Origin: Sphingopyxis sp. OAS728
Lineage (GTDB): Bacteria; Pseudomonadota; Alphaproteobacteria; Sphingomonadales; Sphingomonadaceae
NCBI RefSeq assembly: GCF_014873485.1
Contig: NZ_JADBDT010000001.1
Coordinates: 186,001 to 250,000 of the forward strand
Length of the DNA stretch: 64,000 nucleotides
Direction: 5' to 3'
Under the pieces are notes generated by a model. That model ran no database searches. It saw only the letters and a list, made by a program, of their open reading frames with translations, and was not told where the DNA came from. Of the stretch, positions 54,988-63,442 are shown in pieces (within the stretch, counting starts at the first letter, position 1; each line of letters opens with the position of its first letter). A program made the position numbers and the translations under genes.

Positions 54988-55000
54988 GCGAATCATTCGC
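54988..55000 (-). promoter_or_regulatory. Putative Fur box upstream of fiu
   Basis: GCGAATCATTCGC is a perfect palindrome around the central C, inside AATGCGAATCATTCGC. It lies 71 bases before the fiu ATG, near where a promoter would be. It fits the 6-1-6 core of iron-regulator sites in alphaproteobacteria. A similar half-site, GCGAATCACT, lies at 48727-48736 upstream of the PepSY gene. Confidence 0.6.
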
Positions 55001-55035
55001 GACTTTGTCGCAATTGATACCAATTGAGGAGAGTC

Positions 55036-55764
55036 TCAGTTTCGGCGTTCGAGCCACCAGCTCTGCCGCCAGCCATATTGGCTCGCGACGGGTTCGCCGG
55101 CGGAATTGGTCGCGGGCTTGAAGCGGAAGCGGTCTTCGATGAGCCGGCACGTCGTCTGGTCAAGCGAGGCGTCACCGCTCGGCCGCGTCACGCGGCATCC
55201 GCTCACGCGGCCGCTGGCCTCGATGGTGAAGCGGACTTCGACCTCGCCGCCCGCCTTGGCGCGGCTCGCTTCGCGCGGATAGTCGCGGTCGTGGATCGTG
55301 CCGCTGCGCCACACGGCCTTGGTGCCGCCGCCGGTGCCGCTTCCGGATCCGCCTGAGCCCGTGCCATCGCCGCGTCCACCGGCGCCCGAGCCGGACCCGG
55401 GAGTCGGCGTCGCGCCTGCCGATGCGTCGTTGCCCGCGCCTGGCCGCGGAGCGGCGGCGACCGGCGGCACAATCGGCGGCAGCTCGGTTTTCGGCGCGAA
55501 GACCGGTGCCGCCTTGGCGTGCTTGTTCGCCGCCGAGGCTTTGCCGCTGGCCCTTTGGCTCGACGCTTTAGCGGGCGTGACCTGTTCGCGCGGCGGCGGA
55601 GGGGGCGCGGGGATAGCGATTGCGGTGATCGCATCGCTTGCCTTGCGCACGACCTCGAGATCGAGACCGCTGGCGAGGCCAATGCCGATCGCAAGTACCG
55701 CGATCAGCGCCCCGCCTCCGGATATAGCGCGCTGTCGTGCCGAAACCTGCCCTGTATAGGCCAT
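55036..55764 (-). CDS. tonB: TonB-family energy-transducing protein
   Basis: A 242-residue protein with an N-terminal membrane helix (GALIAVLAIGIGLASGLDL), a Pro/Ala/Gly-rich periplasmic spacer and a C-terminal TonB domain with YPREASRAKAGGEVEVRFTI and RVTRPSGDASLD. It couples inner-membrane energy to outer-membrane receptors. It is upstream of fiu on the same strand, separated by 119 bases with the Fur-like site. ExbB and ExbD genes are not in the window. Confidence 0.88.
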   Translation of the reverse strand: MAYTGQVSARQRAISGGGALIAVLAIGIGLASGLDLEVVRKASDAITAIAIPAPPPPPREQVTPAKASSQRASGKASAANKHAKAAPVFAPKTELPPIVPPVAAAPRPGAGNDASAGATPTPGSGSGAGGRGDGTGSGGSGSGTGGGTKAVWRSGTIHDRDYPREASRAKAGGEVEVRFTIEASGRVSGCRVTRPSGDASLDQTTCRLIEDRFRFKPATNSAGEPVASQYGWRQSWWLERRN

Positions 55765-55811
55765 CGTGCCGCCGCCTCATTATCGCGCGCCGCTGCGCGC
55801 TGGCGACCCGC

Positions 55812-56681
55812 TTACAGGAATTCGTCTAGCGTGGACATGAACCGGTCGAACTGGTCGTGGTGCAGCCAGTGGCCGGCATTTTCGAACTCGATCACCTTGG
55901 CGGTGTTGAAATGTTCGAGCCGGCCGTCCTTCTCGGGGTTCGATGCCCAGCTGTTCGCGCCATAGAGCAGCAGCGTGGGACAGGTGATTGCGCCCCACAA
56001 AGCGGCAATGTCTGCCTGCGGCATATCGAAGGCGGGCCAGACGTTGAGATAATTGTCGAACTTCCAGCTCCACGTCCCATCTTCGTTCCGGCTGATACCG
56101 TTGATCGTGAGGTGACGCGCCTGCGCTTCGGTCAGGTAACTGTTCTCGCCCATCATCCGTGCCAGCGCGTCGTCGAGCGTCGCATAGCGCCGCGGCGTGC
56201 GCCCGGCCGCCTGGCGCTTGTCGTCGATCCATTTGCGGAAGCGTTCAGCATATGGCGTCTTCGCGCGCTCGGCCATCACCTTGGGCGACGGGCCAAGCCC
56301 TTCGATCGCGACGAGCTTGCGCACATTTTCGGGATAGAGCCCGGTGTAGCGCAGCGCGATATTGCCGCCCATCGAATGCGCGACGATCGTGATGGGGCCA
56401 AGGTCGATCTGGTGGATCAACTGGGCGAGGTCATAGACAAAGGCGTCCATCGCGTAATTGCCATCAGGCGACCATGCGCTGTCGCCATGACCACGCAGAT
56501 CGGGCGCGATGATATGATAGCGATCGCGCAGTTTCTCGGCGACCCAGTCCCAGTTGCGACAATGGTCGCGGCCGCCATGGACGAGCAGCAACGGCGGCGC
56601 GCCGCGATTGCCCCAGTCGACATAGTGCAGCTTGAGCCGCTGCGAGATGAAGCTGTTCGAGGTGGGGCCGGCACTTGCCAT
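55812..56681 (-). CDS. Alpha/beta hydrolase
   Basis: A 289-residue alpha/beta hydrolase. The oxyanion-hole segment is LLLVHGGRDHCRNWD, nucleophile Ser is in VAHSMGGNIAL, and a late ENAGHWLHHDQ supplies His. The substrate is unknown. The start MASAGPTSNS is chosen from its good fit to the family; the frame continues upstream. It is divergent from the DECR-like reductase gene, with 95 bases between starts. Confidence 0.87.
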   Translation of the reverse strand: MASAGPTSNSFISQRLKLHYVDWGNRGAPPLLLVHGGRDHCRNWDWVAEKLRDRYHIIAPDLRGHGDSAWSPDGNYAMDAFVYDLAQLIHQIDLGPITIVAHSMGGNIALRYTGLYPENVRKLVAIEGLGPSPKVMAERAKTPYAERFRKWIDDKRQAAGRTPRRYATLDDALARMMGENSYLTEAQARHLTINGISRNEDGTWSWKFDNYLNVWPAFDMPQADIAALWGAITCPTLLLYGANSWASNPEKDGRLEHFNTAKVIEFENAGHWLHHDQFDRFMSTLDEFL

Positions 56682-56776
56682 CGGATCATCCTTGCTGTCT
56701 GTTCCAGTTTCAAAAGGCGACTGGTTTCGATCCGTCAACCCCGGATCGCCTTCAACGCAGACCAAGGGAGAGAGGC

Positions 56777-57568
56777 ATGACGACATTCCGCGATAACCTG
56801 CTGGCCGGAAAGACGGCCTTTGTTGCCGGGGGCACAAGCGGCATCAATCTGGGGATCGCCAAGCGCTTCGCCGAACTCGGCGCCAAGGTCGCCGTGGCGG
56901 GCCGCGATCCAGACAAGGCGGCGCGTGCAGCAGCGGAGATTGGTCAGGGCGCGCTCGGCCTGTCGGGTGACGTCCGCGACTATGCTGCTATCCGCAGCGT
57001 GATGGAGCGCGTTGCGGGCGAACTGGGGGCGATGGATATCGTCATTTCCGGGGCAGCGGGTAATTTCCTCGCGCCGGCGCTCGGCATGTCCGCCAACGCG
57101 TTCCGCACCGTCGTCGATATCGACCTCAACGGTACCTTCAACGTGTTCCGCGGTTGTCACGACCTGCTCAACCGTCCCGGCGCCTCGCTGATCGCGATCA
57201 CGGCGGGGCAGGCGGTCAATGCGTCGGCGCTGCAAGCGCATGCCTGCGCCGCCAAGGCGGGGATCAACCAGTTGATTCGCGTGCTCGCGCTCGAATGGGG
57301 TCCCGAGGTGCGCGTGAACGGCATCTCGCCGGGGCCGATCGCAGATACCGAAGGGATGAAACGCTTAGCCCCCGATGCGGAAACGCGGCAGGCCCATTAC
57401 GACCGGATCGCGATGAAACGCTGGGGCAAGGTCGAGGAAGTCGCCGAATCGGCTGTGTTCCTCTGCTCGCCCGCGGCCGGTTATATCACCGGCACGATAC
57501 TCGACTGCGACGGCGGCAGTCAGATTGGCGACGCGTCGCGCGGCGACTTGGCGAAGGGAATGGCCTGA
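56777..57568 (+). CDS. SDR oxidoreductase, 2,4-dienoyl-CoA reductase (DECR2)-like
   Basis: A 263-residue short-chain dehydrogenase. The NADP site is AFVAGGTSGINLGIAK, and NAG is replaced by SGAAGNFLAP. The YxxxK position reads HACAAKAG, so the usual catalytic Tyr is missing, as in the peroxisomal 2,4-dienoyl-CoA reductase branch. LALEWGPEVRVNGISPGPI and TEGMKRL also fit that branch. It would serve breakdown of unsaturated fatty acids. A GGGAGAGAGG ribosome site precedes ATG 56777. Confidence 0.85.
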   Translation: MTTFRDNLLAGKTAFVAGGTSGINLGIAKRFAELGAKVAVAGRDPDKAARAAAEIGQGALGLSGDVRDYAAIRSVMERVAGELGAMDIVISGAAGNFLAPALGMSANAFRTVVDIDLNGTFNVFRGCHDLLNRPGASLIAITAGQAVNASALQAHACAAKAGINQLIRVLALEWGPEVRVNGISPGPIADTEGMKRLAPDAETRQAHYDRIAMKRWGKVEEVAESAVFLCSPAAGYITGTILDCDGGSQIGDASRGDLAKGMA

Positions 57569-57572
57569 AAGC

Positions 57573-57609
57573 AAAAACGCCGCCAACCCGTTGGGGTGGC
57601 GGCGTTTTT
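57573..57609. terminator. Bidirectional terminator between SDR gene and tRNA-Val
   Basis: AAAAACGCCGCCAACCC pairs with GGGTGGCGGCGTTTTT across 57573-57609. On the plus strand it ends the reductase transcript with a T run. On the minus strand it gives a T run 3 bases beyond the end of tRNA-Val. Confidence 0.9.
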
Positions 57610-57611
57610 AA

Positions 57612-57686
57612 TGGTGGGCGTGGCAAGGATTGAACTTGCGACCCCTGCGATGTCAACACAGTGCTCTACCACTGAGCTACACGCCC
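57612..57686 (-). tRNA. tRNA-Val (GAC)
   Basis: On the minus strand the acceptor stem is GGGCGTG/CACGCCC with encoded CCA. The anticodon stem CTGTG/CGCAG holds loop TTGACAT, anticodon GAC. The D arm GCTCAGTGGTAGAGC and T arm with GTTCAATCC are normal. It reads GUC and GUU codons. Confidence 0.97.
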
Positions 57687-57757
57687 ATCCCTTGGGGTGA
57701 CGCGCCCCCTAAAGGCCTCTGCGCGGCTTGGCAAGCCCTTCGCGCAAGGCGTCGTCT

Positions 57758-58135
57758 TTATTGTTGGCTCGACCGGTCGCTGCGGCCGAACATATTGTCG
57801 ACCTCTCGCACCAGATCCTTGAGGTGGAAGGGCTTCGACAGCAGCTTCGCCTGTGGCACATTTTCCTCGGCGCGCAGCGAAACCGCGGCAAAGCCGGTGA
57901 TGAACATCACCTGCGTTTGCGGCGCCGCTTTTGCCGTATGCTGGGCAAGTTCGATCCCGTCCATTTCGGGCATGACGATATCCGACAGCAAAAGGTCGAA
58001 TGTCCCAGAATCGATATAGGGAACGGCGGCAGTGCCGCGATCGACCGCCGTGACGTGATAGCCGGCGCTGGTCAGCGCCCGCGCTAGATACTCGCGCATC
58101 ACGTCATCATCTTCAGCGAGCAAAATACGAATCAT
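57758..58135 (-). CDS. cpdR: CpdR-type single-domain response regulator
   Basis: A 125-residue lone receiver. Acidic residues are in LLAEDDDV, the phospho-acceptor Asp52 is in LLLSDIVMPEMDG, and Lys101 is in LLSKPFHLKDL. LLSDIVMPEMDGIELA and MFITGFAAVSL closely match Caulobacter CpdR, which helps ClpXP degrade cell-cycle proteins when unphosphorylated. The start MIRILLAEDD is the family start. It is divergent from the amidohydrolase gene, the usual arrangement as I recall it. Confidence 0.9.
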   Translation of the reverse strand: MIRILLAEDDDVMREYLARALTSAGYHVTAVDRGTAAVPYIDSGTFDLLLSDIVMPEMDGIELAQHTAKAAPQTQVMFITGFAAVSLRAEENVPQAKLLSKPFHLKDLVREVDNMFGRSDRSSQQ

Positions 58136-58274
58136 GCTGAAATCTGTTCCCTGGTCCTCAGTGCGGCCGGTTCCGGTCGGCTGCACCCTCTTCGACACCC
58201 TGCATAGCGTCAGAGATTTAACAAATTGACGCGCGGCGCTGGATTCGTCCTGCTTTTTTTGCCACCCATCGCTT

Positions 58275-59150
58275 ATGCCATCCCGCACCATCCTGCCCGC
58301 CGCCATCGCTGTCAACCGGCCCGCGGTGAGTGGCCCGGTGGTTGTGTCGGTGCCGCACGCGGGACGCATTTACCCGCCCGAGATATTGGCCGCAGCGCGG
58401 GTCGACCGGCCAAGCCTCGAACGACTCGAAGACAGCTGGTCCGACCTGATCGCGGCCGGTGCCGTCGATGCGGGGGCAACGGTCGTCCATGCGCTGTGGG
58501 CGCGCGCGGTCGTCGATCTCAATCGCGGTGAGGGGCAGATGGCGCCGGGCGAAGTTGCCATGCCGCTCCGGGCGCAATTTTCGGCGCCGGGGCGCAAGGA
58601 GCGCGCGGGGCTTGGCGTCGTGCCGACGCGGCTCGCCGACTGCGGTCCGCTGTGGAAACGGCCGATCGACGGCGCGGGGCTGGAGTGGCGCCTCGAATCC
58701 TTCCACCGGCCCTATCACGCGGCTCTGGCCGATGCGTTGACCGCGGCGCGCAACCGATTTGGCCATGCGATATTGATCGATCTTCATTCGATGCCGTCGA
58801 TTCCGCCGGGCCAACCGGGGCATGGCGCGCGAATCGTCGTCGGCGATCGTTTCGGTGAAACCGCGGGCGATTGGCTGATCGACCGCACGATGGCGTCTTC
58901 GGTTCGCCTGGGTGAAATCGTGACGCGCAATCAGCCCTACGCCGGTGGCCACATTGTCCGTACGCATGGCCGGCCCGGCGATGGGGTCCATGCCATTCAG
59001 ATCGAACTCGACCGAAGCCTCTATCTGGCTCCCGACCGATCGCCGGATTCGGCGCGCGTCGCGCGGCTCGCACGCTGGTTCTCGGAACTTGTCAGCGATT
59101 TAGGGCAGATGCGGCCCGAGGCCGAAATATTCCCGCAGGCCGCTGAATAA
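58275..59150 (+). CDS. N-formylglutamate amidohydrolase family protein
   Basis: A 291-residue hydrolase. VVVSVPHAGRIYPPEIL opens the domain, DLNR and LIDLHSMPSIPP carry metal ligands, and GGHIVRTHGRP is the later conserved loop. Members cleave N-formyl-L-glutamate in histidine breakdown, but many have other substrates. It is divergent from cpdR. A terminator stem follows its stop closely, but on the other strand. Confidence 0.87.
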   Translation: MPSRTILPAAIAVNRPAVSGPVVVSVPHAGRIYPPEILAAARVDRPSLERLEDSWSDLIAAGAVDAGATVVHALWARAVVDLNRGEGQMAPGEVAMPLRAQFSAPGRKERAGLGVVPTRLADCGPLWKRPIDGAGLEWRLESFHRPYHAALADALTAARNRFGHAILIDLHSMPSIPPGQPGHGARIVVGDRFGETAGDWLIDRTMASSVRLGEIVTRNQPYAGGHIVRTHGRPGDGVHAIQIELDRSLYLAPDRSPDSARVARLARWFSELVSDLGQMRPEAEIFPQAAE

Positions 59151-59180
59151 AAAACCACCTCGTACCGAAGTACGAGGTGG
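59149..59180 (-). terminator. Strong minus-strand terminator
   Basis: CCACCTCGTAC at 59155-59165 pairs exactly with GTACGAGGTGG at 59170-59180 around CGAA. On the minus strand six T bases follow the stem. It is 152 bases beyond the 3' end of tRNA-Pro. On the plus strand no T run follows, so it does not clearly end the amidohydrolase gene. Confidence 0.85.
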
Positions 59181-59332
59181 CCAGGGTCCAGGGAGGACGC
59201 GTCCGCGTCAATGAAGACGGGACACTCGCCGCGATGGAAAGGGGGAAAACCACGGCGGCGTAGAAGAGATTTAGGATGTTGTGCGCCGACTTACAAGAAG
59301 CGACGGCACAGAATCTGCAATATGCAGGAAAT

Positions 59333-59409
59333 TGGTCGGGGAGAGAGGATTCGAACCTCCGGCCCCTGCCTCCCGAAGACAGTGCTCTACCAGGCTGAGC
59401 TACTCCCCG
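59333..59409 (-). tRNA. tRNA-Pro (CGG)
   Basis: On the minus strand the acceptor stem is CGGGGAG/CTCCCCG with an encoded CCA. The anticodon stem CTGTC/GGCAG holds loop TTCGGGA, anticodon CGG. D and T arms (GGTTCGAATCC) are normal. A strong terminator lies 152 bases further along the minus strand. Confidence 0.97.
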
Positions 59410-59516
59410 ACCGATCTGCGCGCCGACCGGGGTCGCCGCGAAGGCAGGGCGGTCCTCTAGACGCGCAATCTGTGAACTTCAAGCGCCAATCGGCACATTG
59501 AAGATGATTGCCCGAA

Positions 59517-59945
59517 CTAGAGCATTTCGGCAGTTCGAAAACTGAAATGACCCAGTTCGACGAAAATCAGATGATCGACCAGATCGATGTCGAAGGCGCG
59601 CAGCAACAGCGCGGCTTCCTGCGTCGCGTCGATGTCGGCATCGCTCGGCGACGCCACGCCGGACGGGTGATTATGCGCCATGATGACGGTCGCAATTCCG
59701 CGGTCGAGCAGGGCGCGCCAGCATCGCGGCGGCACGATACAGCGGCCGGTGGCATCGCCCTCGATGCGCTCCAGCCGGACGAGGCGATCGAACGCATCGA
59801 ATCCGGCGATAAGCAAGGTTTCGCGGTCGGCGTCGAACAGCGGGCGCAGCAATTGCTGCGCCACTGCATCCTCGGAGTGCGACGGCACGAATCCAGCCGA
59901 GGCTTCCGGCTCCGGCATTTTGCCGACGGGTTCGTAAAGGGTCAT
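59517..59945 (-). CDS. Short RadC-like JAB/MPN-domain protein
   Basis: About 142 residues. The metalloprotease-type JAMM motif is intact: HNHPSGVASPSDADID, with LLIAGFDAFDRLVRLERI upstream. It lacks the N-terminal helix-hairpin-helix of full RadC. Members are often linked with mobile DNA or competence, but function is unproven. The start could be MTLYEPVG at 59945 or a Met up to about 20 residues earlier. It is divergent from thyA. Confidence 0.8.
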   Translation of the reverse strand: MTLYEPVGKMPEPEASAGFVPSHSEDAVAQQLLRPLFDADRETLLIAGFDAFDRLVRLERIEGDATGRCIVPPRCWRALLDRGIATVIMAHNHPSGVASPSDADIDATQEAALLLRAFDIDLVDHLIFVELGHFSFRTAEML

Positions 59946-60087
59946 CAATACCCCCATGCGCCCGCCGCGCGCGATTCCCAACGCGTGACTGCCCCGCATC
60001 GGAGGCATTGTGACGTCACGCCTGTTGGTCCCTTGTCCGCTTGCGACGCGGGGCCTAGCACGAAGAGACAAAGCCGGGAGCCGAGTC

Positions 60088-61023
60088 TTGCCTGATTCCA
60101 TCCATTATGAACTTCAATATCTCGACCTGATGCGGCGCATCTGGGTTGAGGGCGACGAACGCGTCGATCGCACGGGCGTGGGGACACGGTCGCTGTTCGG
60201 TGAGACGATGCGATTCTCGCTGAAGGACGACGCGATCCCGCTGCTCACTACCAAGCGCGTCTATTGGAAGACCGGGCTGCGCGAACTGCTGTGGTTCCTG
60301 ACCGGCGACACCAATATCCGCTCGCTCGTTTCGCAGGGCGTGAAGATCTGGACCGACTGGCCGCTTGACAAATATCGCCGCGCGACCGGCGAGGCGATCA
60401 GCGCCGAGGATTTCGAGGCGCGGATCATCGCGGATGAGGATTTCGCCGCAAAGTGGGGCGATCTTGGACCCGTTTACGGCCATCAGTGGGTGAACTGGCC
60501 GCGTTACGAACCGGCAGGCGAGGGGCTTTTTCGCCGTGCAAGCCAAGGGCACAACCAGATTGCGGCGCTGGTCGATTCGCTCAAGAATAATCCGGGCTCG
60601 CGGCGGCATATCTTCACCGGCTGGAACGTCGCCGACCTCGACCGCATGGCGCTGCCGCCGTGTCACATGACCTATCAGTTTCATGTCCGCAGCGACGGCG
60701 GGCTGTCGTGCCTGCTGTTCCAGCGCTCGTGCGACCTGGGATTGGGCTTTGCTTTCAATGTCTTCGAAGCGGCGTTGCTGACGCGCATGGTTGCCGAGCA
60801 GGCGGGGCTGCACGCACATGAACTCGTCTGGACCGGCGGCGATGTGCACCTCTACCTGAACCATCGGGAGCTGGTCGAACAGCAGTTGTCGCGCGTTCCG
60901 GGCGGGGCGCCGAAGCTGCGCATCCTTCGCCGCCCTTCGAGCATTTTTGAGTATCGGTTCGAGGATTTCGCGGTCGAGGATTATGCGCCGCAAGCGCATA
61001 TTTCTGCGCCTGTCGCGGTCTGA
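60088..61023 (+). CDS. thyA: Thymidylate synthase
   Basis: A 311-residue enzyme making dTMP from dUMP and methylene-tetrahydrofolate. RTGVGTRSLFGETMRFSL is conserved, the catalytic Cys192 is in LPPCHMTYQF, and QRSCDLGLG follows. An insert near 95-125 makes it the longer form found in lactobacilli and many bacteria. TTG 60088 has a CGGGAG ribosome site 9 bases upstream and gives the family start PDSIHYELQYLDLM. DHFR is not adjacent. Confidence 0.95.
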   Translation: MPDSIHYELQYLDLMRRIWVEGDERVDRTGVGTRSLFGETMRFSLKDDAIPLLTTKRVYWKTGLRELLWFLTGDTNIRSLVSQGVKIWTDWPLDKYRRATGEAISAEDFEARIIADEDFAAKWGDLGPVYGHQWVNWPRYEPAGEGLFRRASQGHNQIAALVDSLKNNPGSRRHIFTGWNVADLDRMALPPCHMTYQFHVRSDGGLSCLLFQRSCDLGLGFAFNVFEAALLTRMVAEQAGLHAHELVWTGGDVHLYLNHRELVEQQLSRVPGGAPKLRILRRPSSIFEYRFEDFAVEDYAPQAHISAPVAV

Positions 61024-61117
61024 GCGCCATGATTGCATTCGTATGGCGACCGTAATAATATGTCGTCACGTTGAAATATAACTAGGCGCCGATTCGCGCC
61101 TGCAAAGGGAAGAAGAT

Positions 61118-62413
61118 ATGCCTGAGCTGCCTCAGCGCCCGGCGAGCAATTTGCCGCCGCTGTCGCTTCATATCCCCGAACCGCGCTATCGCCCCGGCGA
61201 TACCCCGGACTTCGGCGATATCGAAGTTCCCGCTGTCGAAGCGGCCCCGCGCCCGAGCGAAGCGACCAAGCCCGATGCGATGCGCGAACTGAGCTATGGC
61301 CTCGTTCGCGTGCTCGATTTCGACGGACAGGCGAAGGGGCAGTGGGATCCCAAGCTGTCTCCCGAGCGGCTGCGCGCGATGCTGCGCAACATGATGCTCA
61401 CCCGCGCGTTCGACGACCGCATGTTCCGCGCGCAGCGGCAGGGCAAGACCAGCTTCTATATGAAGTGCACCGGCGAAGAGGCGACCTCGGTCGCGTCGAC
61501 AATGGCGCTCGATCGCACCGACATGGTTTTTCCGAGCTATCGTCAGCAGGGCATCCTGATCACGCGCGACTATCCGCTGATCCAGATGATGAACCAGATC
61601 TATTCGAATCGCGGCGACCATCTGCTCGGCCGTCAGCTGCCGATCATGTATTCGGCGCCCGAGCATGGCTTCTTCAGCGTGTCGGGCAATCTCGCGACGC
61701 AATATCCGCAGGCGGTGGGCTGGGCGATGGCCTCGGCGTCGAAGGGCGACAGCCGGATTGCAACCGTATGGTGCGGCGAAGGCTCATCGGCCGAAGGCGA
61801 CTTCCACTCGGCGCTGACCTTTGCGACCGTCTATAACGCGCCGGTGATCTTCAACGTCGTGAACAACCAGTGGGCGATCTCGAGCTTCTCGGGCTTTGCC
61901 GGCGGCGAGCGCACGACTTTCGCGGCGCGCGCCGTGGGTTATGGCATTGCAGGCCTCCGCATCGACGGCAACGATCCTCTGGCGGTTTATGCCGCGACGC
62001 AGTGGGCCGCCGACCGCGCCCGCACGAACAACGGCCCGACGCTGATCGAGCATTTCACCTATCGCAGCGAAGGTCACAGCACCTCGGACGATCCGAGCGC
62101 GTATCGCGCGGCGGATGAGGCAACCGCTTGGCCGCTCGGCGACCCGATCGCGCGGCTGCGTCAGCATCTTGAAACGATCGGCGAATGGGATGCCGAACGC
62201 CACGAAGCACAGGCGAAGGAACTCGACGAGCTCGTCAAGACGACCCAGAAACAATCCGAAAAGCTCGGCATCCTCGGCCACGGCATGCACCAGCCGTTCG
62301 AGACGATGTTCGAGGATGTTTTCGAAGAGATGCCTTGGCACCTCAAGGAACAATGCGATCAGATGCTCGCCGAGCGAGAGGCCAAGTTCGGCCCCAACTG
62401 GAAGCCCGAATGA
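61118..62413 (+). CDS. bkdA1: Branched-chain 2-oxoacid dehydrogenase E1 alpha
   Basis: A 431-residue thiamine-diphosphate subunit. MKCTGEEATSVASTMALDR and SYRQQGILITRDYPL are E1-alpha hallmarks; the TPP motif reads CGEGSSAEGDFHSA then NNQWAIS, with GEG in place of GDG. It decarboxylates 2-oxoacids from Val, Leu and Ile with E1 beta and E2. A ribosome site AAGGGAAGAAG precedes ATG 61118. Its stop overlaps the E1 beta start. Confidence 0.94.
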   Translation: MPELPQRPASNLPPLSLHIPEPRYRPGDTPDFGDIEVPAVEAAPRPSEATKPDAMRELSYGLVRVLDFDGQAKGQWDPKLSPERLRAMLRNMMLTRAFDDRMFRAQRQGKTSFYMKCTGEEATSVASTMALDRTDMVFPSYRQQGILITRDYPLIQMMNQIYSNRGDHLLGRQLPIMYSAPEHGFFSVSGNLATQYPQAVGWAMASASKGDSRIATVWCGEGSSAEGDFHSALTFATVYNAPVIFNVVNNQWAISSFSGFAGGERTTFAARAVGYGIAGLRIDGNDPLAVYAATQWAADRARTNNGPTLIEHFTYRSEGHSTSDDPSAYRAADEATAWPLGDPIARLRQHLETIGEWDAERHEAQAKELDELVKTTQKQSEKLGILGHGMHQPFETMFEDVFEEMPWHLKEQCDQMLAEREAKFGPNWKPE

Positions 62414-63438
62414 TGAGCGGCGATACCAAAACGATGAACATGATCGAGGCGATCAACAGCGCCATGGACGTCATGCTCGAACGCGATCCCAACACCGTCG
62501 TGATGGGCGAAGACGTCGGCTTTTTCGGCGGCGTGTTCCGCGCGACCGCGGGCCTCCAGAAAAAACACGGCAAGACGCGGGTGTTCGACACGCCGATCAA
62601 CGAATGCGGGATCATCGGCGTGGCGGTCGGCATGGGCGCCTATGGCCTGCGTCCGGTCCCCGAGATCCAGTTCGCCGACTATATCTATCCGGGGCTCGAC
62701 CAGCTCGTCAGCGAAGCGGCGCGCCTGCGCTATCGCTCGGCAGCCGACTATATCTGCCCGATGACGGTGCGCACGCCGTTCGGGGGCGGCATTTTCGGCG
62801 GGCAGACGCACAGTCAGTCGCCCGAGAGCATCATGACCCACATCTGCGGCGTGAAGACGGTGATCCCGTCGAACCCCTATGATGCCAAGGGCCTGCTGAT
62901 CGCGGCGATCGAGGATAATGACCCCGTCGTCTTTCTCGAGCCCAAGCGCATCTATAACGGCCCGTTCAGTGGCTATTACGACCGTCCCGTCGAGCCCTGG
63001 TCGAAGCATGAGGCGAGCGCGGTGCCCGAGGGGCATTATCGCATCGAACTCGGCAAGGCCGCGACGGTGCGTTCGGGTGAGGCGCTCACCATCCTCGCCT
63101 ATGGCACGATGGTCCATGTGACCAAGACGATCGTCGAGGAAATGGGCGTCGATGCCGAAATCATCGATCTGCGCACGCTGCTGCCGCTCGATATCGATGC
63201 GATCGAGACGTCGGTGAAAAAGACCGGCCGCTGCCTGATTATCCACGAAGCGACGCGCACCTCGGGCTTCGGCGCCGAACTCGCGGCGCTGGTGCAGGAG
63301 CGCTGCTTCTATCACCTCGAGGCGCCGGTCGAACGCGTCACCGGCTTCGATACGCCTTATCCGCATAGCCTTGAATGGGCCTATTTCCCCGGCCCGGTGC
63401 GCATCGCGACCGCGCTGACCAAGATTTTGAAGGACTGA
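62410..63438 (+). CDS. bkdA2: Branched-chain 2-oxoacid dehydrogenase E1 beta
   Basis: A 342-residue subunit. MGEDVGFFGGVFRATAGL, TPINECGIIGVAVGMGAYGL and FGGGIFGGQTHSQSPE are conserved; VFLEPKRIYNGP follows. It pairs with E1 alpha to form the TPP site. ATG 62410 or 62413 starts it in the ATGATGA overlap. E2 starts 4 bases after its stop. Confidence 0.95.
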   Translation: MMSGDTKTMNMIEAINSAMDVMLERDPNTVVMGEDVGFFGGVFRATAGLQKKHGKTRVFDTPINECGIIGVAVGMGAYGLRPVPEIQFADYIYPGLDQLVSEAARLRYRSAADYICPMTVRTPFGGGIFGGQTHSQSPESIMTHICGVKTVIPSNPYDAKGLLIAAIEDNDPVVFLEPKRIYNGPFSGYYDRPVEPWSKHEASAVPEGHYRIELGKAATVRSGEALTILAYGTMVHVTKTIVEEMGVDAEIIDLRTLLPLDIDAIETSVKKTGRCLIIHEATRTSGFGAELAALVQERCFYHLEAPVERVTGFDTPYPHSLEWAYFPGPVRIATALTKILKD

Positions 63439-63442
63439 CGCC

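Noticed and set aside
59211..59501. A 96-residue frame on the plus strand through tRNA-Pro
   Set aside because: Its middle ([13 protein letters not shown]) is the translation of the tRNA complement, a common false gene.
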